A stretch of DNA of 64,000 nucleotides, from positions 62,001 to 126,000 of the forward strand of contig NZ_JMLQ01000002.1 in the NCBI RefSeq assembly GCF_000686025.1, given 5' to 3'. Source of the stretch: Rhodococcus sp. UNC23MFCrub1.1. Lineage in GTDB: Bacteria > Actinomycetota > Actinomycetes > Mycobacteriales > Mycobacteriaceae. Position numbers and translations under genes: made by a program. Of the stretch, positions 9,414 to 17,549 are shown piece after piece; the first letter of the stretch is position 1, and every line of letters begins with the position of its first letter. The notes beneath the pieces are model-generated. The model worked only from the letters and a program-made list of their open reading frames with translations. It was not told where the DNA came from and made no database searches.

Positions 9414-9800
9414 ATGGCGAAGCTCAGCACCGAAGAATTGCTCGACCAGTTCAAGGAGCTCACCCTCCTCGAGCTCTCCGAGTTCGTGAAGGCATTCGAG
9501 GAGACCTTCGAGGTCACCGCAGCTGCCCCCGTCGCCGTTGCTGCCGCAGGCGGAGCAGCTGCTCCCGCCGAGGCCGCTGAGGAGCAGGACGAGTTCGACG
9601 TCGTCCTCGAGGGCGCCGGCGACAAGAAGATCCAGGTCATCAAGGTCGTCCGTGAGGTCGTCTCCGGCCTGGGCCTGAAGGAAGCCAAGGACCTCGTCGA
9701 GAGCGCTCCGAAGGCCATCCTGGAGAAGGTGGACAAGGCTTCGGCCGACGCCGCCAAGGAGAAGCTCGAAGCTGCCGGCGCGAAGATCTCCATCAAGTGA
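9414..9800 (+). CDS. rplL: 50S ribosomal protein L7/L12
   Basis: The multi-copy stalk protein that recruits translational GTPases. The 128-residue product has the N-terminal dimerisation helix ([16 protein letters not shown]), an Ala-rich hinge at about residues 38-55, and the C-terminal domain with the factor-binding motif [21 protein letters not shown] lies just upstream of ATG 9414. A strong terminator closes the rplJL operon. Confidence 0.97.
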   Translation: MAKLSTEELLDQFKELTLLELSEFVKAFEETFEVTAAAPVAVAAAGGAAAPAEAAEEQDEFDVVLEGAGDKKIQVIKVVREVVSGLGLKEAKDLVESAPKAILEKVDKASADAAKEKLEAAGAKISIK

Positions 9801-9818
9801 TCTAGCCCCACAGCGCAG

Positions 9819-9852
9819 AAGCGGCCGTACCCCTCGGGGTGCGGCCGCTTTT
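9819..9852. terminator. Rho-independent terminator after rplL
   Basis: Arms 9819-9833 and 9836-9850 pair over 15 positions with one mismatch, ending in TTTT at 9849-9852. It separates rplL from the convergent anti-sigma gene. Confidence 0.9.
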
Positions 9853-9878
9853 CTCGTGTCTGGCGACGGCGCGCGGAG

Positions 9879-10577
9879 TCAGCCCACGGTGGGCAGTGCG
9901 GCGCGGGCGAGAAGGCCTCCGCTCGCGGCCCGGATCTCGATCTCCGCGACGTCGGGACGAAGCACCGCGGCGTTCATGCGGCAGTCGATGGTCACGGAGC
10001 TGCCGAGGAAGCTGCCCGAGGAACGATCCGCGCCGGTGCGGTCCACCAGAACCACCTCGAACGCTTCGTCGACCGGGACACCCTGCATGTCCAGGACCGT
10101 CTCGGTGCCCCACGTGTGAGCAACCAGGCCGCCGTCGACAGTGACGCCGGGACTCGACGCGGTGAAGTCGATCGCCTCGAACGCGCCCAGCTCGCCCGGT
10201 GGTCCCTCGACCTCGGGGGCCGCGATCGTGCTGTCGGCGGGCGTCTCGCCACCCCCGGTGCCGACCGTCTGCACACCGAGCACCGCCGCGACGCCCACCG
10301 CGATTCCGGCGACAGCTGCAGCGGCCGGGACGAGGCGACCGGGCGCAGACGGTCTGACGATGCGTCGTCGAAGCAGGTCACCGGGTTCCGCATCGACCCA
10401 GGTCAGTCCCGCTGCCGACCCCAGCGACGCGACCGTCTCGCGCATCTCACGGATCTCGTCGGCGACGGAGGTGTCCTCGGCCTCCAGAATGCGAAGCTCG
10501 CGCCGCTCGGCGTCGGTCAGGTCGCCGGCCACCGCAGCCGCGATCAACTCCTCTCGTCGCGGATGTCCCGGAGTCAT
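9879..10577 (-). CDS. RskA-like transmembrane anti-sigma factor
   Basis: A 232-residue membrane anti-sigma factor. The N-terminal cytosolic part (MTPGHPRREELIAAAVAGDL and the acidic helices that follow) would hold the sigma factor. One membrane helix lies at about residues 81-105 (LVPAAAAVAGIAVGVAAV). The extracytoplasmic C-terminal half resembles the RskA domain of anti-sigma-K factors. No zinc-binding HxxxCxxC motif is present, as expected for the RskA type. Its ATG shares one base with the TGA of the sigma gene (TGATG), so the pair is translationally coupled. Release probably needs regulated proteolysis; the signal is unknown. Confidence 0.85.
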   Translation of the reverse strand: MTPGHPRREELIAAAVAGDLTDAERRELRILEAEDTSVADEIREMRETVASLGSAAGLTWVDAEPGDLLRRRIVRPSAPGRLVPAAAAVAGIAVGVAAVLGVQTVGTGGGETPADSTIAAPEVEGPPGELGAFEAIDFTASSPGVTVDGGLVAHTWGTETVLDMQGVPVDEAFEVVLVDRTGADRSSGSFLGSSVTIDCRMNAAVLRPDVAEIEIRAASGGLLARAALPTVG

Positions 10578-11191
10578 CAGGTCTCCTGACCGTCGAAGTG
10601 AGCGCGCAGGGCACGCAGTGCGTAGTACGCGCGGGTGCGCAGGGTGCCGATCGCGACGCCGGTGCCGGCCGACAGCTCCGCGTAGGACAGGCCGGTCAGG
10701 TGTATGGCCACCACCACCTGTCGATGTTCGGGGGACAGGGTGGCCAGACCCTCCACCACCCGCATCCGGGTCAGGACGTGATCGCTTCGATCGGGTTCCA
10801 CGGCGTCGCCTTCCGCGACGGGGGAGGACGCGACCAGCGGAGTACGGCCTCGCGACCGCTGAGCATCCGCGACGACGTTGCGTGCGATGGCGAAGAGCCA
10901 GGTCCGAGTTCCACCCCGGGACTCGTCGAACCTGTCCCGCGCTCGCCACGCACGTACGAAGGTCTCCTGCACGCAGTCCTCGGCGGCGACACGATCGTGC
11001 AACACGTTCACGGCGAAACCCAGCAGCGACGACGCGTGGGCGTCGTAGGCGGCCGTGAGATCGAACGTCCCGCTCTCGCGCGACCGGAAGATCGCCAGCG
11101 TCTGCCCCCTCGATGTCGGGGGAGGGGTGTTCCCCGCCGGTGCCCGTGCAGGACGAACCCTACTCACCGTCGACGCCGCTCCGACCTCCAT
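10577..11191 (-). CDS. ECF (sigma-70 family) RNA polymerase sigma factor
   Basis: An extracytoplasmic-function sigma factor of about 204 residues. Region 2 (about 48-115) contains AEDCVQETFVRAWRARDRFD and TWLFAIARNVVADAQR. Region 4 (about 145-195) contains LSPEHRQVVVAIHLTGLSYAE and a helix-turn-helix with IGTLRTRAYYALRALR. The RskA-like partner suggests a SigK/SigL-like group. The N-terminal start is uncertain because ATG 11191 lacks a clear binding site; the conserved part begins about 40 residues later. It diverges from the CHRD/sortase genes with only 114 bases between, so those are candidate targets. Confidence 0.88.
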   Translation of the reverse strand: MEVGAASTVSRVRPARAPAGNTPPPTSRGQTLAIFRSRESGTFDLTAAYDAHASSLLGFAVNVLHDRVAAEDCVQETFVRAWRARDRFDESRGGTRTWLFAIARNVVADAQRSRGRTPLVASSPVAEGDAVEPDRSDHVLTRMRVVEGLATLSPEHRQVVVAIHLTGLSYAELSAGTGVAIGTLRTRAYYALRALRAHFDGQET

Positions 11192-11305
11192 GGTGGGTGT
11201 ACGTCGAGAAGTGCGACGACGTTCGACCGGTGAACGTTTCGGTCATTCCGGACGTATCCCCTCTCGAAGGACGTCCGCGCATCCCGATCGGAAGGTACGA
11301 CCACC

Positions 11306-12007
11306 ATGACGACACGCACTGCACGAGGAACGATCATCGTTGCGGGAGGCGCCGCGGCGTTCCTCGCGCTCACCGCTGCTCCCGCGGCAGCAGAGACGCC
11401 GGTCGGCGAACCGTCGTCGTTCACCAGTGCCTTCACGGCCATGGCGACTCCGGACCAGGTCCTGAACGCGGACGGCGTCGCGACGCCGGGTGAGCCCGGC
11501 GCGACCGGAACGTTCACGTTCCGCATCAACTCGGACGAGAACATCATCTGCTACGACATCACCCTCGAGGGCGTCACCGGCGACTACATGTCGCCGGCGA
11601 AGACGGCGACGCACATTCATCAGGCAGCAGTGGGTGCCGCGGGCCCGCCGCGCATCGCGTTCCCGAACCCGTCCCCGGTCGGCGACGGACCTCGCACCAG
11701 CAGCGGCTGCCTGCAGGGGCCGTTCACGACCGGCGTGATGGCGAACGGTGCCGACACCGGAACGAACTTCGACCTCGCGGCCATCGAGGCGAACGCCGCC
11801 GGGTTCGCCGCGGACAGTCACACCACCGCCTTCGCCGCCGGCGCGGTGCGCGGACAGCTGACCCCGATTCCCGTCGGCGGTGTGGAGACGGGCGCCGGTG
11901 GATCCGTCACCGACAGTTCGACCGCGACCGTCGCGGGTGCCGGTGCCGCCGTTCTGGGCGTGGCGGCCCTCGTCGGGCTGGGCGTCGCCCGTCGGCGGAA
12001 CTCCTGA
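11306..12007 (+). CDS. Secreted CHRD-domain protein with a sortase-type C-terminal sorting signal
   Basis: A 233-residue exported protein. Residues 1-29 form a Sec signal peptide ending AAPAAAE. The body resembles the CHRD (chordin) domain, with ATHIHQAAVGAAGPPRI and a C-terminal VRGQLTP typical of that fold. The C terminus has the layout of a cell-wall sorting signal: a short motif GGVETGAGG (191-199) in place of LPXTG, then a hydrophobic stretch (about 207-228), then RRR and the end. A class F-like sortase follows after 13 bases. That the sortase acts on this protein and motif is inference from pairing. The function of CHRD domains in bacteria is unclear. Confidence 0.82.
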   Translation: MTTRTARGTIIVAGGAAAFLALTAAPAAAETPVGEPSSFTSAFTAMATPDQVLNADGVATPGEPGATGTFTFRINSDENIICYDITLEGVTGDYMSPAKTATHIHQAAVGAAGPPRIAFPNPSPVGDGPRTSSGCLQGPFTTGVMANGADTGTNFDLAAIEANAAGFAADSHTTAFAAGAVRGQLTPIPVGGVETGAGGSVTDSSTATVAGAGAAVLGVAALVGLGVARRRNS

Positions 12008-12020
12008 TCGACCGACGCGG

Positions 12021-12620
12021 ATGAGATGGTCGACGCGCGCGAGTGCGTTCCTCCTGGTGGGGCTGGTGGTCGCCTGCGCGCGACCACCGGCCGTACCGCC
12101 CACCGAGACAGCGGTGTCCGTCACGTCTCCCGCTGCCGCGACCGTGTCCGAGACGGGACCTCTCGTCCCGGCGCGGGTGTCGGCCCCCGAGATGGGTCTG
12201 GACGAACCGTTGATCGAGCTGGGTCTGAACCCGGACAACACCATGGCGGTTCCCGAGGACCACGACGACGTCGGCTGGTTCACCGGCGGCGGGCGGCCCG
12301 GGCGTCCCGGTGCGGCCGATCAGGTCGGACCCACGGTGCTGGCCGGTCACGTCGACTCGACCACGGGTCCCTCCGTGTTCTTCCGACTCCGCGACCTCGT
12401 GGTGGGAGACGACGTCACGGTCACCACGACAGAGGGCATCGAGGCCAGGTACCGGGTGACGGACATCGGCGACTACGCGAAATCCGAGTTCCCGACGGCG
12501 CGCGTGTTCGGCGCCGTCCCGCGCGACGAGATCCGACTGATCACGTGTGCCGGAGTGTTCGACGACGACGCCGGGTCCTACGAGAACAACCTCGTCGTCT
12601 TCGGCACCCGCGTGGGGTGA
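12021..12620 (+). CDS. Class F-like sortase with an N-terminal lipobox
   Basis: A 199-residue sortase-fold transpeptidase. The catalytic His is His110 in VLAGHVDS and the catalytic Cys is Cys176 in LITCAGVF. The usual arginine is not obvious after the Cys motif; Arg197 near the C terminus is a candidate. The N terminus has a basic start, a hydrophobic stretch and VVAC (Cys19), so it may be a lipoprotein rather than a simple membrane-anchored enzyme. It follows the CHRD gene by 13 bases, its likely substrate. Actinobacterial class E/F sortases attach proteins to the cell wall or assemble pili. Confidence 0.82.
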   Translation: MRWSTRASAFLLVGLVVACARPPAVPPTETAVSVTSPAAATVSETGPLVPARVSAPEMGLDEPLIELGLNPDNTMAVPEDHDDVGWFTGGGRPGRPGAADQVGPTVLAGHVDSTTGPSVFFRLRDLVVGDDVTVTTTEGIEARYRVTDIGDYAKSEFPTARVFGAVPRDEIRLITCAGVFDDDAGSYENNLVVFGTRVG

Positions 12621-12629
12621 TGCGACACC

Positions 12630-13805
12630 TCAGGCGAGGGAGAAGTTCTCGCCGCGGTGATAGGCCGCGAGGGACGACTCGGTCTCGCGGATCGACGGCG
12701 GGTGGAACGCGAACGCCGACACGACGGACTGCAGGTACGCGATGTCCGGGTCGGTGATGAACGCGATGCCGCCCAGTGCTGTCACGGCGGCATCGACCGC
12801 GCGCCGTAGTGCGCCTCGAAGCGCAATGCGGCAGAACAACAGTCGAGCCGAGATGTCGGCGCCGCGCTCACCCGAGTCCATCGCCGCGGCGACGGCCTCG
12901 AGGCCCGCGATCGCCGCTTCGAGTTCGGCGGCCGCCGAGGTGTAGACGCTGTCGCTGACCTTCGGGTGTCCCACGAGACGCTCCACGAGCGCGGTGGCCG
13001 CGCCGATGTACCCGGCGGAGGCGAGGATGCCGAACCACAGGAACCCGGTGAGCTCGTGCATGCCCTCCGGATCGTCCAGCGCGCCGACCATGGTCAGCGA
13101 CACCGGCACGCGCACGTCCTCGAGGACGACCTCCTCGCTCTCCGCACCCGCGAGAACGGGCGTCGTCCAGAACGGACGCACCGAGACACCGGGCATCGAC
13201 GCGGGGATGAGGGCGACCGCCTTGCGTGTCTTGCCGCCCTTCTTCTCGCGTGTCGCGACGCTGGCGGCGAGGAAGTCCATCGAGGCCGACAGACTGCACG
13301 GCTTCTTGCTGCCGTTGACGACGTAGTCGCCGTCGTCGTAGTAGGCGTCCACGGACGGCACCAGCGTGCTGCCCACGCCCTCCGCGAAGCCGGACGCGAT
13401 GATCGACTTCTGTTCGATGAGGCCGGCGACGAGCGGCAGCTCCTCCTCGGGACCCGCCATGGCGATCTCGATGATCGTGGCGATCGACAGGTGGTGCATC
13501 GTGACGGCGGCGGCGAGCGACGGGGAGGCCGCGCCGATGGCCCGGTGGACGCGCAGTGCCTCGACGGCGGTCGCGCCGAGTCCGCCGAGCGAGGTGGGTG
13601 CGATGAGTCCGCACCCGCCCGCGTCGCGGAACGTCGCGATGGCGTCGCTGCCGGGCGCCTCGAGCACGGACAGCGGCGTGGCCTCGAGGTAGGTGGCGAG
13701 GGCGGGCAGCAGGCGACGGAGCGTGGCGCGTTCGGTGGACATGAGCCGCGACGGCTGCGCGGTCCCGTCGGACGCGAGAGCTGCTCTGTCAGCGAGAACG
13801 GACAC
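12630..13805 (-). CDS. Acyl-CoA dehydrogenase family protein
   Basis: A 391-residue flavoprotein of the acyl-CoA dehydrogenase superfamily: an N-terminal helical domain with GCGLIAPTSLGGLGATAVEA, a central beta domain with DYVVNGSKKPCSLSASMDF and VVLEDVRVP, and a C-terminal helical bundle. The GTG at 13805 is chosen because GAAAGG lies 7 bases upstream. The usual catalytic Glu region is not clearly recognisable, so it could oxidise a thioester or act in a related flavin reaction. It diverges from the alpha-oxoamine synthase across a 299-base spacer, suggesting a shared pathway and control. Confidence 0.8.
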   Translation of the reverse strand: MSVLADRAALASDGTAQPSRLMSTERATLRRLLPALATYLEATPLSVLEAPGSDAIATFRDAGGCGLIAPTSLGGLGATAVEALRVHRAIGAASPSLAAAVTMHHLSIATIIEIAMAGPEEELPLVAGLIEQKSIIASGFAEGVGSTLVPSVDAYYDDGDYVVNGSKKPCSLSASMDFLAASVATREKKGGKTRKAVALIPASMPGVSVRPFWTTPVLAGAESEEVVLEDVRVPVSLTMVGALDDPEGMHELTGFLWFGILASAGYIGAATALVERLVGHPKVSDSVYTSAAAELEAAIAGLEAVAAAMDSGERGADISARLLFCRIALRGALRRAVDAAVTALGGIAFITDPDIAYLQSVVSAFAFHPPSIRETESSLAAYHRGENFSLA

Positions 13806-14104
13806 GTACCGGCCTTTCGTCGAAGAAGGGTGACCGTGGCTGGGACGGGTGTGGGACACGTGCCAGCACGTCACTCGATACCGCAGTATTCGGGGTCGGC
13901 GACGGCCTCGATGGCGCCCGTCTCAACTGCTGTTGCATGACACAAGTGCAGTCGTGTTCGTTGGCAACTACTCACAGGTCGCGGCACCCTCGGGCCGCCT
14001 GTGCTGACCGTAGGCTCGAATCACAGACGTCTCCCGTCGCACGGCTCTCCCGGACCGGCGAGCGCACTCGCGTCACGTACCGATCCCCCAATCTTGGAGC
14101 GAAC
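13806..14104. other. Divergent intergenic region between acyl-CoA dehydrogenase and oxoamine synthase
   Basis: A 299-base region holding the start signals of two divergent genes. Visible are GAAAGG for the leftward gene and TTGGAGCG for the rightward gene, plus a short imperfect palindrome GTTGGCAAC near 13960. No confident promoter or operator was found. Confidence 0.5.
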
Positions 14105-15391
14105 ATGAGCTCGCAGAGAATGCTCGACCGAATCCGCCACGACAAGAGGATCTGGGCCCATCGTGTGCTGACGAAGCACGACCAGAACCCGTTCTTCCGC
14201 GTCATGAAATCGGTCAACGCGCCGGTCGTCGACGTGGAGGACCGCAGCGTCATCATGCTCGGTTCCAACAATTACCTCGGCCTCGCCGACCACCCGCTGG
14301 TGCGCGCGGGAGCCGCTGCGGCACTGGACAAATACGGCGCAACGGTCACGGGCAGCCGGTTGCTCAACGGCACCATCTCGCTGCACACGGAACTCGAGGA
14401 AGCGCTCGCCGACTGGCACGGGACCGAGCAGGCGCTAGTCTTCACGACCGGCTACCAGGCGAACCTGGGCGGTATCAGCGCGCTGTGCGGTGTGGGTGAC
14501 ACCATCATCGTCGACTCGGCCGCGCACGCGTCCATCTACGATGCCTGCCGCCTCTCACGCGCCACCATCCGCGCCTTCCGTCACAACCGGGTGGACCTGT
14601 TGGAGGAGAAGCTCTCCCGCTCCACCGGCGTCGTCATGGTGGTCGTGGACGGTCTCTACTCGATGCACGGCGACCTGGCCCCGCTCGACGAGATCGCCGC
14701 GGTCTGCGAGAAGTACGACGCGGCACTGTTCGTCGACGAGGCGCACAGCGTCGCGGTCATGGGCGCGAAGCGCACCGGTGCCGCCGAGCTGTTCGGTATC
14801 GAGGACGACATCGACGCCCGGATGGGCTGCCTCTCCAAGGGACTCGGGTCCTCGGGTGGTTTCGTGGCCGGCTCGAAGGACATCGTGGACGCCATGCGCG
14901 TGCATGCGCGCACGTTCCTGTTCACCACCGCGGGCGTGCCTGCTGCCCTCGGCGCGGCGCTCGCCTCCGTGCAGCTCATGCAGACCGAGGAGGGCGCCGA
15001 GCGCGCCACCCGCACACTCGCGAACGCGCGGTACCTGCACGACGGGCTCGTGGCGGCCGGTGTCGACGTGCACGCGCCGAGCCCTCTCCCGGACGGTACG
15101 GACATGGTCTCGCCCATCGTCCCCGTGAACGTCCGTGACGACCTGCGCACCGTCAACACGTGGCGGAAGCTGTGGGACGCGGGCATCTTCGCATCCGCCG
15201 CCATGTTCCCGGCGGTGGCCCGCGACGGTGCACTCCTGCGTCTGTGCGTCCAGCCCGATCACACCACCACCCAGCTCGACTACGTGGTGGAGCAGATGGG
15301 CCTGTTCCTCGGCGAGAACTCGTCCACGTCCGAGGTGGCGTCGGCCGAGGTGGGGGCAGCGCTCGCCGCGCCGGCGCCGGCATCGGTCTGA
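14105..15391 (+). CDS. Alpha-oxoamine synthase family PLP enzyme (AONS/SPT-like)
   Basis: A 428-residue pyridoxal-phosphate enzyme that should join an amino acid to an acyl thioester with loss of CO2. The PLP lysine is Lys245 in CLSKGLGSSGG. Other family residues are His141 in DSAAHASIYD, the SMHGD loop near 186, and Asp211/His214 in VDEAHS. The SKGLGSSGG form is closer to serine palmitoyltransferase-like members than to BioF's GKALGS, but the amino acid cannot be told from sequence by eye. GGAG lies five bases before ATG 14105. No bio genes are nearby. The DUF2505 gene starts 4 bases after the stop. Confidence 0.87.
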   Translation: MSSQRMLDRIRHDKRIWAHRVLTKHDQNPFFRVMKSVNAPVVDVEDRSVIMLGSNNYLGLADHPLVRAGAAAALDKYGATVTGSRLLNGTISLHTELEEALADWHGTEQALVFTTGYQANLGGISALCGVGDTIIVDSAAHASIYDACRLSRATIRAFRHNRVDLLEEKLSRSTGVVMVVVDGLYSMHGDLAPLDEIAAVCEKYDAALFVDEAHSVAVMGAKRTGAAELFGIEDDIDARMGCLSKGLGSSGGFVAGSKDIVDAMRVHARTFLFTTAGVPAALGAALASVQLMQTEEGAERATRTLANARYLHDGLVAAGVDVHAPSPLPDGTDMVSPIVPVNVRDDLRTVNTWRKLWDAGIFASAAMFPAVARDGALLRLCVQPDHTTTQLDYVVEQMGLFLGENSSTSEVASAEVGAALAAPAPASV

Positions 15392-15395
15392 CCCG

Positions 15396-15902
15396 GTGGT
15401 GACACAGGTCGACCAGCGCACGACGTACGACTGTGCCGCCGCGGTGCTGCACGCGACCCTCACCGACGAGAGATACTGGCAGGACCGGATCGCCGAGATC
15501 GGTGGCGGCAGTCGAGTGGTGGAGCATCGCGTCGAGGAGGGCCTGACCACCTCGGTGGTCGACCAGGACCTCGAGGCGGCGGCACTACCGAAGGCGTTGC
15601 AGCGCTTCGCCGGAGCGTCGATGTCGGCACGGTGCACCGAGTCGTGGCAGTCGGTGCGCGAGGACGGGTCCGCGCAGGGCCACTACACCCTGCGGGTCGC
15701 CCGGATGCCCGTGGTGATCGACGGGGAACTCGAACTTCTCGCGACCGGAGCGCAGCAGTGCGTGCTCCACTTCGTCGGTACGGTCGACGCGTCGATCCCG
15801 GTGATGGGTCCGGTGGTCGAGAAGATCATGGTCGGCGAGATCGACAAGAGTTTCTCTGCCGAGCGCGAGTTCACCCAGTCGTGGCTCGCCCTCCGGACCT
15901 GA
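15396..15902 (+). CDS. DUF2505-domain protein
   Basis: A 168-residue protein matching the DUF2505 pattern: an N-terminal helix then strands ending RMPVVIDGELELLATG and VDASIPVMGPVVEKIM. From memory this family looks like a START/Bet v1-type lipid-binding fold, which was not checked. Two consecutive GTG codons (15396 and 15399) can start it; no clear binding site is seen, so translation is likely coupled to the oxoamine synthase four bases upstream. A role as a carrier or cyclase for that enzyme's product is possible but unproven. Confidence 0.75.
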   Translation: MVTQVDQRTTYDCAAAVLHATLTDERYWQDRIAEIGGGSRVVEHRVEEGLTTSVVDQDLEAAALPKALQRFAGASMSARCTESWQSVREDGSAQGHYTLRVARMPVVIDGELELLATGAQQCVLHFVGTVDASIPVMGPVVEKIMVGEIDKSFSAEREFTQSWLALRT

Positions 15903-15908
15903 GCCCTC

Positions 15909-17549
15909 TCATCTGCGGCGCGGGAGTGCGCGCAGGATCGCCTCCAGCACCTGGCGCTGACCACGGCCGGACGTGACGGTGGTTCCGCGCGGCACCGACA
16001 CGGTCCGGTAGGAACCCGAGACCGGCTGCGCTGCCTGATGTTCGACTCCTCGCAGACGTCGGGGCAGGCGCGGTCCGTTCCGTGCGGCGAGCAGACCGTC
16101 CGTGCCCGGCACCGCCGTCAACGTGTCGTCTCCCCGGCGGAGGGCCGCGGCCGTCCGTCGGGTCCTGGTGCGCGGAACCCGCACGAGAAGAACGTCGGTC
16201 CCCGCGAACTCACCGGCCGCAGCGTCGATCGCCTCGGCTCGTGCCCGGCGTCCGGCGCGCCCGCGGATGCCGGTACCGAGACCGTGGCCGGGGGCGTCGA
16301 GCAGCACCACCCGCGGGCCGTGATCGGCCAGTGTCCGTGCCAGACCGGTGGCGTACCGCGCATGGGAGCCGCGGGGCAGCGCGAGAACGACCGTCGGGGC
16401 CGAGGTGTCGGTCCCCTCGTGGATCTCGGCGTGCACCGAGCCCGTCGACGTGCGGATCTGGCGGTGCTCGCACGAGGTGACCGCGCGATCGAGCTCGGCG
16501 CTGAAGGGCTTCATGTCCGGGTCCACGTCGCCCCACGTCCGCACGCGGCGAGTGGCGCCGTCCAGGGCCGCCTCGCACACGTGATGACGGACCGGCGCGT
16601 GACGGGTCGACAGGATGGGGCGCCCGTTGAGCAACACCATGACGGCCGCGGCCTCGGCGGACGACATCGTCGGGGTCCATCCGGTGGCGCGTTCGAAGGC
16701 CGTCGAGTCGACGGCCGCCTCGCCCGAGGAGATCCAGTGGCTGGAGAACGGCAGGATGCGGAGCGCGTACGCGAGATCGACCACGGTGCGCAGGACTCGA
16801 AGCGGGATCGGCAGCACCAACTGGCCCTGCATCGCACCGAGTTCGCGCACCCCGAGCCAGTCGCGCGGACCCAGGTTGAAGGGGCCGTTCACGGGTGTCC
16901 GGACGGCCCGGTGGAAGGCGTCGGCCAGGTCGTCCTCGTGCAGGAACTGGTAGCGGGACTGCGCCGGATCGGGGAAGGCCACCACGGACTGCGTGAGGGT
17001 GTCGATACCGTCGTTCGAGAAGTGGGTGCCCACGATGTAGGTGGGGCGCAGCATCGAGATGGTCATGCCGCCCTCGTGCCGGCGCAGCCACCACTCGACG
17101 AAGTGTTCGACCTCTGCCTTGTCGAAGAAATAGTAGCGCAACGGATCCGACGTCGGGAACTCCTCCTCGGTGACGGGTACCGGGAGGTCCTCGCGTCCGT
17201 ACGCGCTGACACTCGAGGCGATGACCATCGACCGCACACCGGCCCGGTGCGCGCACTCGACGGCGTTGCGCGAGCCCTCCAGGTTGGTCTCGTGGATCGC
17301 GGCCTTGTCGCGCTGCTCCTCCACGACGAAAGCCAGGTGGATCACCACGTCACAGCCTGCGAAGGCCGTCTCGAGTTCGGGGGAGCGGATGTCCATCGCG
17401 ATCGAGCGGAGTTTCGGGTGCCGCACGCGCGGTGCCCGGCGACCCAGCCCGATGACCCGGTCGATCTCCGGATCATCCAGCAGCACAGGGAGAATGACAG
17501 CACCGAAATCGCTCGTCGCACCGGTGACGGCGACGGTCAGGCCGCTCAC
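15909..17549 (-). CDS. Extended SDR (NAD-dependent epimerase type) fused to a degenerate alpha/beta-hydrolase-like domain
   Basis: A 546-residue two-part protein. Residues 1 to about 300 are an extended short-chain dehydrogenase: nucleotide loop VTGATSDFG near the start, IASSVSAYG as the catalytic Ser region, and YFFDK as the YxxxK motif. After a linker, about 330-546 resembles the front half of an alpha/beta hydrolase (VVLALPRGSHARYATGLA, VVLLDAPGHGLG), but no GxSxG nucleophile follows. The GTG at 17549 overlaps the stop of the upstream MFS gene by 4 bases. It could reduce the ketone made by the oxoamine synthase; this is inference. Confidence 0.78.
   Translation of the reverse strand: MSGLTVAVTGATSDFGAVILPVLLDDPEIDRVIGLGRRAPRVRHPKLRSIAMDIRSPELETAFAGCDVVIHLAFVVEEQRDKAAIHETNLEGSRNAVECAHRAGVRSMVIASSVSAYGREDLPVPVTEEEFPTSDPLRYYFFDKAEVEHFVEWWLRRHEGGMTISMLRPTYIVGTHFSNDGIDTLTQSVVAFPDPAQSRYQFLHEDDLADAFHRAVRTPVNGPFNLGPRDWLGVRELGAMQGQLVLPIPLRVLRTVVDLAYALRILPFSSHWISSGEAAVDSTAFERATGWTPTMSSAEAAAVMVLLNGRPILSTRHAPVRHHVCEAALDGATRRVRTWGDVDPDMKPFSAELDRAVTSCEHRQIRTSTGSVHAEIHEGTDTSAPTVVLALPRGSHARYATGLARTLADHGPRVVLLDAPGHGLGTGIRGRAGRRARAEAIDAAAGEFAGTDVLLVRVPRTRTRRTAAALRRGDDTLTAVPGTDGLLAARNGPRLPRRLRGVEHQAAQPVSGSYRTVSVPRGTTVTSGRGQRQVLEAILRALPRRR

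Noticed and set aside
14105..15391. Assignment of the oxoamine synthase as BioF (biotin synthesis)
   Set aside because: No bioA, bioD or bioB gene is nearby and the lysine motif SKGLGSSGG differs from the usual BioF form; only the family is assigned.
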